Shown: piece by piece, positions 1-14,447 of the stretch | Layout: every line of letters begins with the position of its first letter | Numbering within the stretch: position 1 is the first letter of the stretch | NCBI GenBank assembly: GCA_014898415.1 | Contig: RCTD01000031.1 | Coordinates: 62,001-126,000 of the forward strand | Length of the DNA stretch: 64,000 nucleotides | Direction: 5' to 3' | Origin: Stromatinia cepivora | Taxonomy: Eukaryota; Ascomycota; Leotiomycetes; Helotiales; Sclerotiniaceae | Position numbers and translations under genes: made by a program | Notes under the pieces: generated by a model | Databases searched by the model: none | What the model saw: only the letters and a program-made list of their open reading frames with translations | What the model was told of the DNA's origin: nothing

Positions 1-4060
<4,060 letters not shown>

Positions 4061-4063
4061 TAG

Positions 4064-4589
4064 AAACAAGGACTTGTTGATAGTTTTATTGAATTCACGG
4101 ATACGGGTGAAGTCGCCGTGCAGATTCAGACCAGGCCTTGGCATGTTGCCTCTGGCCGAGTAACCGATCTATACCCTGTGTACAAGTTTGATTGGGTTGC
4201 ACAACCTTCTTGGAAGACAGTCATGGTTGAAGTTGAGCAAGTCTTATACATCAGTTGGAATGGAGCTGCCGAGGTTGATCCCTGGCCTTTGGTAAGTAGC
4301 TGATTCTGACATGGTTTTCACTCTTTAGTACTAACATATTTTTGATCCGGAGGAAGTTCTCCGACCACCACGCATCATCCTCTCACTATGTCAAAAATCG
4401 GATTTGAAACCGGAGTGCGACCATCTAATTCCTTCGCATTTTTATCAAGCCATTGCTCTAGACAAAGACGGGAACGAACTGGATTCACCTGAGATTCTCG
4501 AGATGCATCGCCTTTCATCACCTACGCTCCTTCATATACCAGGGGAATATTTGACGGCGATGAAGATTTCCCCTTTCATTTTGGGCTGA
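4064..4589 (+). pseudogene. Decayed arylsulfotransferase-family gene fragment
   Basis: Remnant of a fungal arylsulfotransferase (ASST-type, beta-propeller) gene, an inference from remembered family text. One frame from about 4064 to 4291 reads DSFIEFTDTGEVAVQI, then PWHVASGRVTDLYPVYKFDW and SWNGAAEVDPWPL, like the repeats of this family. A TAG at 4061 blocks the frame upstream. A plausible relic intron, GTAAGT at 4292 to TTTAG at 4328, follows. Further on, SKIGFETG (from 4391) shifts frame around 4435-4445 to FYQAIALDKDGNELDSPEIL, ending at a stop at 4587. The N-terminal half of the family is not recognisable upstream. No start codon, a frameshift and early stops make this non-functional. Identity is moderately sure, the pseudogene state more so. 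Confidence 0.6.
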
Positions 4590-7500
4590 TGCAATATTGA
4601 TTTCAATGGCTCTGGCTCGTTCCAGTCTATGGATCAGGTTGAGAAAAAGACTAGGAGGGAAAGGCAATGAGGTGGGTGGGGGTGTGGCCAAAGAAAGTAA
4701 ATTTAAATTGCTTCCATAAGCTTTTTTGGCGCAATGCATTGGGATTTCATGTACATTTCTAAATTCTGGGCAATGGAGGAACGTCGGTGTTGTCTGGGGC
4801 GTACCGAATGTTGCATTACTTGGGACAAATCGTTGACAGTGGCCGAAGAGTATGTCTTCATGGATGCCCGGTTAGATTGATTTGTTTTGAATGGGAATAA
4901 CATTTGTAACTTGGAAACGATATCATTAATTCTCTTTAACGAGTAAGTGATAAGGACAAAGCTTGATGAGCAAAGCCGAAATAAGTGATGTTGAAAATTA
5001 TTCATAGAGTTAAATCGTCTAGACGGGAGTTTGACATAGTCAAAGTTTAATGAACGCAAAAAGTGTGAATGTACAGGTCCTATCACTAAAGGAAGTCTTG
5101 CATCGTGAAGATCACATAGAACTTGGGCAATTAATGGACTTTCTTTGGCGGCGGCTTCTTGATTTCACTAGGTTTAAATCTCAATCCCATCATTGACACA
5201 ACCCTGATATATGTCATGGTCAGCTTTGGCAATCTGAAACGTGATTATAATCACGTCATTTTGAATGTCTCCAAACACCGAAGACAGAAGGAATGTATCT
5301 CTGTGAAATAAAGTGAAACGGAATAACAAACAACTGATCTTCATATGCCAAGTGGAAGCCCATATACCCACACTGTTGAACTATCCGACAGGAAACACAC
5401 ATTCTCTCTCATTCATCGCGGCCAGAACAAATCCTCATCTCATTCCGTCTCATCATGCCTGGTGAGAAAATCAAATACAAGAAATCAACATGTGTACTTC
5501 TCAACGATCATCAGTGTAGGCGGTGGCAAATTCTTTAGTTTCTTAGCCAAATCATAACTGGGAGGGGGTAGAACGTAAAACTAGCACGTTGAATATCTAG
5601 TATGCGGCGACGAAGATTTTCTACCATGGTCTCAAGTTCACAACCGGAGTTTGTCCACTCAATTTGAGAGTATCTGCAAGGCTGCCAGACTCCCAACTAA
5701 TTTCAACGATGCACCGATACATTAAAGCTTGCCATGCTGCAACCTTGCTAACAGCGCTTAACAATAGTGGATAACTACACACAGGAAAAAAGTGCCTTGT
5801 ACAGAACTAAAGTACCCCACATCATCTCATGCATCAATCGATTACTTGGACCTTTCGACCGGTCACCACATCTGGCTATGGACTAGGACTTCCTCGTTGT
5901 TCATCCTAGCCAGAAACAGTGATTATGATTATACAAATAAGGGAGAAGAGAACGTAGCTAACAAATGAAATGGGCACGTCATGGTTGTGACGACCAGAAA
6001 GCCAACATTATATGAGTACTTACCAGTGACTTGTGGCTGCTTCCGTAGCATCGCTATTGAAACTCAATGCTTTCACTGTCAATCACCATGGCTAACGGGG
6101 CCAAGGATTCTGAAGCATTAACACGAGCAACCAATCATGTCCGATCAAGTAGGCACAATTTTCCTTCGCTCAAGAGCTCAAACAATGCCATTCACAACCG
6201 CCTAGGAGCAACGGATATTATGAAACTCTATACTGTAGTTCCATAGTAATATTGCTGCAGATCAAATCGAATAACCTTGATGAATTGTTATTTTTACCTG
6301 TATTGATATCAACCAATAGGTTCAAAAATACTTCAACATCAAGTGCGGGGTGACAATCTCTGACTTGTCGGGGCTGTTCCCAATGCTTCATGGTGTCTCT
6401 ACTTCCGCAAAGATTTCGTTTTTGATATTAATGGTCCGAGCTCAAGGCGGTTACATATAATATTATTCCGTATGTGCTGTTCCGATCCATCAACTTATTA
6501 AACTATAAATCATATTGGGGATTTGTTCATCTTCCGCCACAGCCGTCTCATTGGAACATTCAGCCAGCTAGAGTACAACAAAGCATACAGGAGTACTAGC
6601 AGTCATAGATAGCTGCGAACTCTTTTGAAAACTGGTGAAAACTGGTGAAAACTGGGGTAAAGCACAGACAACAAGATGATAAAATTTTTGCAGATAATAC
6701 ATGAACTAGAGGAGTCTAAGAATGTACTCTGTACCAGGTCGAATAGATAAGAATGATTCATAGAATCTTTGAGGTTATTGTTACTCGAATCAAAATTTGA
6801 CAAGTGGATGAACGGTTTTAAGTTTCAGGTCTTTTCTTCAGTCGATTCTGACGTGCGACCTCCGCCTTGTCGCCTTGTTTTGTTTGTAAGAGTCAAAAAC
6901 TATGCAAATCTTAATAGGGGATGATAGGAATAACCCGCAGACGAATGAAACAGATGAGGCTGGAAACCTGGAAATCGTATTTGGATCGTGATAAACATTT
7001 CATAGGCAAAGAGAAGCGGTGTGTATTGTCAAGGATGCTGACTACGAGCATTTATTACTTACTACAAACAGTTCGCGGTCGATACTAGGTAATGAGGGTA
7101 CAATGAATGAATGATAAGCAATCGAATTTTCGGAAAGAATCGCCAACATTCCACTTTCATATGAATCAGAAGGTTGATACCATATACAGCAACGTTTTAA
7201 CACATTTTCATCTCGAAGATGGGATCGGAAAAGATGTTAACCATTTCTAAGGAGTACGAAGCACGGAAGTATACATCGGCAAAATTATGGGAATGCGAGG
7301 CAATGCAATGCACAATGCATGAACAGTGCCATGCCATGAACGGGTAGACCATATATAGGTTAAACCGATATCCGAGATACCCCTTCTTGCCCTTGTATCC
7401 TGTTGGACGAGGTTTAGCTCGCGGGCGCTCACCAATGAACTTTATTTCGTCTTGCTCACAAGCTCAACTTGGTAATTGGATGTTGTGTCTTGCTTTGATG

Positions 7501-8139
7501 AATTATTAGTCCATTGGTTACTTTGAGTGGATATGATGGGGCCGTACCGGGGAATTCTTCAAGTCAAATCCACAAATCCAATAACACGATGCAGTCAAGG
7601 TACAAGTCAAGGCGAATAGTATCATGAATGTGTTGTTTAGTTACTTTTAGGCATGAATGACAACGAATTATTCTTTCAAAAGAGATAACTTTCGGCGGAT
7701 TATCACGGGATATACTAACCAAATTTGATCTGACACGTCTTACCTCGAACTCCACTGTCCGGCGCCACATGGTCTCTGCTTGCATGGCATGACATGTAGA
7801 GAGTAAAAAATTAAAAACGAAATGGAATCAAATCTTTCTTTCACAATTGTTTTATTTCATAATACAATTCATCTATTCTTATCAAGATTGATTTTTGTTG
7901 ATATCCATTCACCAACCCCCTTCATTTTATTACACACCTATTCAATAACTTCACGTCTGTCCTCATGAAAACCTTTCCAACATCATGACCCTCAAACCAA
8001 ACCCGAAAGTTGACCGGTAACCATACAATTTTAACTGAAGATCCACCAAATATAAAGATATCAACAATTAGGGAATACCGTCCTCACGACCGACAAAACC
8101 TCTTCATTTACTCCTTTATCAACGCCTTCGACGCTCAAT
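4590..8139. other. Gene-poor region, no gene recognised
   Basis: About 3.5 kb with only short shadow frames. A 10-bp unit (GAAAACTGGT) is repeated about three times at 6627-6657. The last 300 bases before 8140 are T- and CA-rich and fit a promoter and leader for the coiled-coil gene: stretches such as CAATTTTAACTG and pyrimidine runs, with the ATG in an AATATG context. No transposon ends, target-site duplications or tRNA-like sequences were seen. Confidence 0.55.
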
Positions 8140-11100
8140 ATGTCGTTGAACGGTAGTCGTTCGGTTCTTAATCGATGGAAGAACAAACGTACTCAATCTA
8201 CCATTTCCGCACCACCTGGAACGGCTGGTGCGACTAGACCAACCACGTCCGGCGGATTGAATTCCTGGACAGAGTACACGCCAAGCTCCGAAGAACCATT
8301 TCAGAAAGCTGTTGAAGAAGCTGTCTTGAATGCTCTCAATAGCGATGCTTTTAGAAATGTCATTGCATCTCAAATCGATCCCGTGACCGCTGCTCTTTCT
8401 CGACAGCAAGAAAAGTTGAACGCTTTAAAGGCTACAACATTAAATCTCGAATCATCATTGAGTTCCTCAAACATCAAGGCGACTTTGGATCCGGCTCTAA
8501 AACCAATCAGTCAATTGATTGATGATGTTCCAGACACCGAGGACGAAATTGAATCTCTTGTGGAAGGTCAAAAGAAGATCTTGGAGGTTCTGAAGTCATT
8601 GGAGGAGCGATTGAGTGGAATCGATACGAAGTTTGAGGAGTTTGAGGAGAAAATAACGAGCCTCGATGGAGAGATTGTTAACGCAGACTTGAGATCTGCT
8701 ATCCGGTTCGGAGAACTATCCAATGAACTTCAGGACCGAAACAAGATGCTTGGGGAGAGATTATGGTCGGTGGAAGGTGATTTGGGTAAGAAGATTGACG
8801 GTAGTCACCGCAAATTGATAGGAATGGTTGAGGATCTAGGGAAATCCAGTCGAAATGTTATCAACAAAGTTTCTTCCATGGAATTTGATTCATCATCATC
8901 GAACTCTAGTAAGCTCGATGAGATGTTGAATGAAAACTCCCAGATGGTTGATAGGATGGAAAGCTTGAAGAAGAGTGTGACAAAGTTGGAAGAATCCCAG
9001 AAGAATATTCAATCCACTGAGAAGGGATTGGCTCGTAACATCCAAGAGGTTCGCGATATTGTCTCTTCCCTCAACACATCATCACTGGAACACCATTCGA
9101 AGAGATTAGATGACATCGAAAGAAGCATAATCACTGTTCGAAAGGAGTTGGAAGGTCAGGGGCATTTGGCATCTATCGACTCGAAATTATTATCTACAAA
9201 CACATCTCGTCTCAGCAATATCATCGAGCAGGTGACCAAGATTAACGAAGTGGTCGAATCTGTCAATGAACATGTCTCAGCGAATGACCATTCTATACAC
9301 ATCTCTAACTCAGAGAGATTGGATACTCTTACCTCCACAACGACAACAGTGAAAGAGACTATCGATAGAGTCGAGCAACACGTGAGAACATTGAACACAT
9401 CTCAATTCGATGCTCACAGAGACAAGCTCACCATGATCGCATCAATGATGACCAGTTTCGCTGAATCAATGGCCGGTATTCAAGATGGTGTCTCGAAGAC
9501 AACTTCAGCTCTTCTCCCAAGCAATGAAGTTGCCAAATTTGATGACTTGGTTAATCGACTATCGGATATGCGAGCAGAATTAGACGCAAGACTTGAGGCT
9601 CAAAGCAACTCTCTTGAAGATATTCACAAGCAGACTGTGTTGCCCATAGACACCCAGAAATTGGACGATATTGCCACCTTGCTTAACAACATTTCATCTG
9701 ATTCTCTGTCTACACTCTTGGCATCTCACACTGCTAAACTTGATACTATTTCTAACGATCTATCGACTTTCCATTCCGGTACCGAAACTACCCTCAAGAC
9801 TATCACAGTTAGTCTAGAGACTATCGATCAGCACGTTGAGAATGGAACAGCTACTGGACGTGAAAGCACCCAGGGCTTGCATTCACAACTCGAAAGATTT
9901 GGTACATCTCTAGACAATCAGGATGTTGTCCTAAGAGACATCAAACAGAGCGGCGCTAACAACGAAATCCTCGGAGCTCTCGAACATATCAAATCTTCAA
10001 TGGAGCAGGACAAACGAAGCGACGAGATTCTTGGACAACTAATGATCATGAAGGAATTCGTTGATTCTATTAAAGACGGAAGCAAAGACGATGAAATCAT
10101 GGAAGCGATCAAGAATCTGGATACTTCTCTAGCTTCAACAAGTTCGGACTCCAAAGCAGGAGAGATTTTGCAATCACTGGAGGCTATTATGAATGTTGCT
10201 GGTTCGAACTCTCAATCAATCGGAGCTGTCCATACCGACGTTTTGGGAATCAAGGATGCCACCATCGGGAAAACATTAAGCGAAATACTCGCCATTGGAC
10301 AACTCCTTAAGCACAACGCAACCTCTCTTGCTACGGCTTATGAAGGGATCCTTTCGGTCGATACAAAGATCAAGAGTAGCGAAGAATCAATCACCGCTGC
10401 TATCCAGAACCTTCATTCAGCAATTGGAACGGACATGCACGACAACAAGTCTGCTCTCATCACTTCAATCAGTGATGTAGCCACTGAACTTGAGACTGAA
10501 ATGAAAAATCTCAACTCAAGATTGATGACTACTACGAGCGAGTTGAAGTCGGATATCAAAAACATTGATTTCGGTCCAACAAACACATCTATCGATGCAT
10601 TGAGCAGAGATGTTCAATCTACCTATAAAACCTCTGTGGAAACAGCCGGAAATCTGGCCGCCCTTCCAGAAGCATTTACTAACATTAGATCACATGTATC
10701 ATCCGAGAACGTTTCAATGAACATGTCCATAGATTCCATATCAAAGTTTGTAGCATCGATTGATGAGGCAATCAAGGAGACTGGGAGAGACGTTCAAGGT
10801 AATACTGAGATGTTGGCAAACATCAAGTCAAGTGTTGCTACAAGTACCAATGACATTAGATTCCTTCTAGATAAACAGGTTCCCTTGATTCGCCAGGATA
10901 TCCAGGCCATTGATCTCAGCGAACTCGAGTCCGCTGCCGCCAAGAATCAAGCCTCGGTCGATTCTATTGAAAAGGCCGTCCCTCAAATAATCAAAATCGC
11001 CAATGACCATGCAACAGCCTTGTCCCAACTGGACTACAAGATGAAATACCTTATCTCAGGAGATATTGCAAAGATTGGAAAAGCAATTGAGGCAGTGGAC

Positions 11101-12048
11101 CAAGCCCTATCAAAGGCCGCTCTGGAGACTATAAGTGCCGTGGAAGGCAACGCAGCGAGGCTTTCAAACATCCGTGAGACAGTTTCAGATACTTATACTA
11201 CCGTGGATAAATTGACCCGTACTGACATTCCTGGTATCAGCTATTCCCTCTCGAGTCTCGAAACATTCCAAAGAGAGTCCAATTCTCAAGCCCTGGAAAA
11301 ATTGCAGAACTATGACAACGCCACTGGATCCATCCGTGACTCCATTGAACATATCTCTACAAAAATAAACGACAATGCCTCGCTACTCTCAAACATCAAG
11401 AACGACTTGATTTCATCGGCTGAAATAAACTCTTCAACGATCCATGCCTTATCTTCGAATATTCTCAACCTCGATTCAACAGTGGGCCAAACTACGACCG
11501 CCATTCGCGTTAATGGAGCAGCCCTAGCCCGAATCGACAAAGGTGTACTCGAAACTGGTGCACAAGTAAAATCCGTTGTTCTTGAAGGAAACAAGCGACT
11601 TACCAAGGAACTCGATAGAGCAGTTTCACAACTCGACGAATTGGCTCATGATAACGGTACACGAATTCGTGGAATCTCGGATTACGCTTTTCCCAAGATT
11701 GAAACTGAGATGAGAGGTATCCATAATTCTCTCGAACGATTAACGCACAACAACATCGATGGATTAAGACGAACGCGCGATGCTCTAGCTGTCATAGGCA
11801 CTAAAATCGCAGGAACTTCTCGAAAATTCGATGATCTAGTTGATGCTGTTCATTCGAGTGATGATCTGGATCATTTATCTCATAGTAAAACTTTGGTTGG
11901 AGGTAATGGGAAGATTCCTGGCGAACACCGTATACTTGGGACAAGGAGGAGTAGGGGTGGAAGTAATGCTAGTAGTACTAAGGATGGTCCTGCTTTAAGT
12001 GGTTTGAGATTGCAGGCTTTCACACAAGGGCATTCAAGTTTATCATGA
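8140..12048 (+). CDS. Very long cysteine-free coiled-coil protein, function unknown
   Basis: Single-exon gene of 1302 codons; I do not recognise it. The first 80 residues are basic and Ser/Thr/Pro-rich (NRWKNKRTQ, a likely disordered tail). From about residue 80 to 1230 it is almost continuous heptad-like sequence rich in Leu, Ile, Ser, Asp and Lys, with repeated short motifs of the form KLDxI, LxxIxxxV and NTSxL spaced 40-60 residues apart. A local repeat at about residues 607-690 has four copies of a 20-23-residue unit starting [DNSA][DNG]EI[LM]. The last 60 residues are Gly/Ser/Arg-rich. No Cys occurs anywhere, and the only Trp residues are in the first 220. No signal peptide, membrane span or enzyme motif is visible. 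This composition fits a filamentous scaffold or tether (cell cortex, spindle pole, septum) but the role is unknown. Weak resemblance to chemotaxis-receptor or SMC-like coiled coils is probably only compositional. Confidence 0.85.
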   Translation: MSLNGSRSVLNRWKNKRTQSTISAPPGTAGATRPTTSGGLNSWTEYTPSSEEPFQKAVEEAVLNALNSDAFRNVIASQIDPVTAALSRQQEKLNALKATTLNLESSLSSSNIKATLDPALKPISQLIDDVPDTEDEIESLVEGQKKILEVLKSLEERLSGIDTKFEEFEEKITSLDGEIVNADLRSAIRFGELSNELQDRNKMLGERLWSVEGDLGKKIDGSHRKLIGMVEDLGKSSRNVINKVSSMEFDSSSSNSSKLDEMLNENSQMVDRMESLKKSVTKLEESQKNIQSTEKGLARNIQEVRDIVSSLNTSSLEHHSKRLDDIERSIITVRKELEGQGHLASIDSKLLSTNTSRLSNIIEQVTKINEVVESVNEHVSANDHSIHISNSERLDTLTSTTTTVKETIDRVEQHVRTLNTSQFDAHRDKLTMIASMMTSFAESMAGIQDGVSKTTSALLPSNEVAKFDDLVNRLSDMRAELDARLEAQSNSLEDIHKQTVLPIDTQKLDDIATLLNNISSDSLSTLLASHTAKLDTISNDLSTFHSGTETTLKTITVSLETIDQHVENGTATGRESTQGLHSQLERFGTSLDNQDVVLRDIKQSGANNEILGALEHIKSSMEQDKRSDEILGQLMIMKEFVDSIKDGSKDDEIMEAIKNLDTSLASTSSDSKAGEILQSLEAIMNVAGSNSQSIGAVHTDVLGIKDATIGKTLSEILAIGQLLKHNATSLATAYEGILSVDTKIKSSEESITAAIQNLHSAIGTDMHDNKSALITSISDVATELETEMKNLNSRLMTTTSELKSDIKNIDFGPTNTSIDALSRDVQSTYKTSVETAGNLAALPEAFTNIRSHVSSENVSMNMSIDSISKFVASIDEAIKETGRDVQGNTEMLANIKSSVATSTNDIRFLLDKQVPLIRQDIQAIDLSELESAAAKNQASVDSIEKAVPQIIKIANDHATALSQLDYKMKYLISGDIAKIGKAIEAVDQALSKAALETISAVEGNAARLSNIRETVSDTYTTVDKLTRTDIPGISYSLSSLETFQRESNSQALEKLQNYDNATGSIRDSIEHISTKINDNASLLSNIKNDLISSAEINSSTIHALSSNILNLDSTVGQTTTAIRVNGAALARIDKGVLETGAQVKSVVLEGNKRLTKELDRAVSQLDELAHDNGTRIRGISDYAFPKIETEMRGIHNSLERLTHNNIDGLRRTRDALAVIGTKIAGTSRKFDDLVDAVHSSDDLDHLSHSKTLVGGNGKIPGEHRILGTRRSRGGSNASSTKDGPALSGLRLQAFTQGHSSLS

Positions 12049-12762
12049 TGATTGTGGGGAGGTTTTCTTTTGTTTTGTTGGCAATCTCTTCTATTGGAGG
12101 AAGTTTTACCGTTTGGATTTCATTGGTTTTTTCATGATATGAAATGATTGCATGAGCAGAAGCATGAGCAAGAACATAATATTTGCATTTGGAAGGTGTA
12201 TGGGTTGGGCATGATTAGATTCGATACGAATTGGGATGGATATTATGATATGCGCACATGAATTGGATGATAGCTTGTTAATGATGACCTAAAAGGTCCA
12301 GAATGTTTAGATACTAGATGCTTTTTTCATTTTTTCCTCAACTATACCACTTGATCATAGCATATAAAATTGTTTTACGCGAGATATCTGGTCTGAAATG
12401 CCTTATTATGTCATGGTGTGTGAAGGAGAAGCTTCAATTGCGCAAGAATCGGCGGTTAGAAGGCAGCTTTCTATGACAAGCCCCTTTCTTTAGGTATGAG
12501 GAGGCATGAAAGAGGTAGGTTAGTGATAACTGTTGATGCAATGCAGGAGATGCATTAGACAGCGGGAGCATGCACATGCGAAGGGCAAACAGGCACGACA
12601 TAAAGCCACAAATTAGACACTGCATTACGGTTTAGATAGAAGAACTGAGACTCAGCCTTACACCTTTGCATCAATGAGGCGTTCCGCGCTAGTCTATTCC
12701 TAGCGCAAGGCTACCCCGCAAAATTCACCACAGCCTTCTTCCTCCTTCTACAGAGATAATCT
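12049..12762. other. Intergenic between coiled-coil gene and TatD gene
   Basis: About 700 bp. The first part is T-rich and contains repeated AATATTATGATATG-like tracts fitting a 3' untranslated region. The last 100 bp before 12763 are pyrimidine-rich (CTTCTTCCTCCTTCTACAG), typical of a fungal promoter/leader. No other gene seen. Confidence 0.6.
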
Positions 12763-14036
12763 ATGCTTCATCTTCGCCCACTATACGGGCTCACGAGGTC
12801 TTTTTCAAGATCACAATTAAAGTCTGCGACATTGTTGTTAAACACCCACCGTCGCAGATTTATCATGTCTATCTCCACTAACGGTGTCTTCGAGGTTGGG
12901 CAAGCGGACAAACCCCGCTATGTAGATGTAAGACTTACATTCTCCTGCCCATACCAGGCGCATCTATTCGGCTTTGGATGCAATAGCTGATCAATACTAT
13001 GCACAGTAGATTGGTATAAATCTCACCGATCCCGTCTACTCTGGCATCTACAATACACAACGTCATCCAGCTGACCTTCCCGCTGTTATATCGCGAGCTC
13101 TTATTGTGGGATGTCAGAAACTTATTGTTACCGGATCCGATCTAGCAGAGTCACGAAAAGCTGTTCAGTTATCCAAACAACATTGTTAGTATACCGATTT
13201 AGAAATGTGAGAATGATAAACGAGAAAATGGAAAAGGCTAACCGCCAATCCTTACAGCAGGAATACTCTTCGCAACGGTTGGAGTCCACCCGTGTTCTTG
13301 TCTCCAATTCATGAAGGCCCCAAATACTCCGGAGACATACCTTCGAGAACTCGAAGAACTAGCATTGGAAGCAAAGGATACAAACCACTGTGTGGCATTT
13401 GGGGAAATTGGTCTCGACTATGATCGTCTTACACTTTGTCCGAAGGAGACCCAGTTGGAATACTTTGAAAAACAACTCGACATAGCGACTCGATTACACC
13501 TTCCACTCTTTCTGCATTCACGCGCTGCTCATGGAGATTTTGTACGGATTTTAAAGGCAAGATTGGAAGAGTTGCCCAAAAGAGGGGTGGTTCATAGTTT
13601 CACGGGGACGAAAGAGGAAATGGAGGAATTGGTTAGTTTAGGATTTGATATTGGAGTAAACGGGTGTTCGTTAAAAACGGAAGAGAACCTGGAGGTAGTA
13701 AAAGCGATACCTATGGAGAGACTTCAGATTGAGACCGATGGACCTTGGTGTGAGATAAGACCAAGTCATGCGAGTTGGAAATGGTTGAGGGGGTTTGAGG
13801 AGGGGAAAGAAGGAGAAGGGATGAGCGAGGGGGAGAAATCTATTGAGGGCGGGAAGGGTTGGAAAAGTGTGAAGAAGGAGAAGTGGGTAGAAGGGGTAAT
13901 GATTAAGGGTAGAAATGAACCGTGCATGATCGGTCGGGTAGCGTGGGTCGTTGCGGGGGTTAAAGGGGTGAGTGTGAAAGAATTGAGGGAGATAGCATGG
14001 AAGAATAGTTGTAAGATGTTCGACTTGGGGGCGTGA
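12763..14036 (+). CDS. TatD-family metal-dependent deoxyribonuclease
   Basis: Predicted Mg-dependent 3'-5' DNase of the TatD family (TIM-barrel amidohydrolase superfamily), implicated in DNA repair or apoptotic DNA degradation. Three exons: 12763-12927, 13010-13184 and 13258-14036, giving 372 aa. Splice sites are GTAAGA/..GTAG and GTTAGT/..TACAG, with phases 0 and 1. Family landmarks in order: YVD|IGINLTDPVYSG across intron 1, VTGSDLAESRKAV, FATVGVHPC, the metal-site motif FGEIGLDYDR, FLHSRAAHGDF, HSFTGT, and near the end IETDGPWCEIRPSH. The C-terminal part has a Gly/Glu/Lys-rich insertion (about residues 285-325) before NEPCMIG. The first Met gives a basic Arg/Ser/Leu-rich N-terminus that looks like a mitochondrial presequence; a second ATG at 12865 would begin with MSISTNGVFEV, the usual family start. 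Convergent with the CHL4-like gene, 411 bp apart. Confidence 0.9.
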
Positions 14037-14447
14037 GTGCTATGCGCTTGGGACCAAGTTCATTTGCGTACATATTAGATGACTAGAACTTAGATTTATA
14101 TTCTAAACCAGCTGGATTTTTTCAATGGGAGTTTCCGGCTTAGAGTATCATGGTTTTTTAAAGCCTCTTACACCGGAAAATAGAGGAGTTCAAATGCCAA
14201 TTTTGATTTGAAATTCGTGCCACAGCACCTTTCTGTTCAGTTCCGTTTTAACACTATCATTCTTCTCAAGATTTGAATAGTAACCTTACAATCCCAAAAT
14301 TATCGTATCGAAGCTACCATTGAAGATTCCAAACCTTCCAACGCCTCAATGAAAATAGCAGACCTTCGACTCCAGGTATCACCGCCCATCCAAACACCAA
14401 AGTCCAAAACCTCCAATATAATCAGACATACTCATCACAAGCACCAT
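14037..14447. other. Convergent intergenic spacer
   Basis: 411 bp between two stop codons of facing genes (TatD-like on plus, CHL4-like on minus). It must hold both 3' untranslated regions. No open frame or hairpin terminator of note. Confidence 0.6.
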
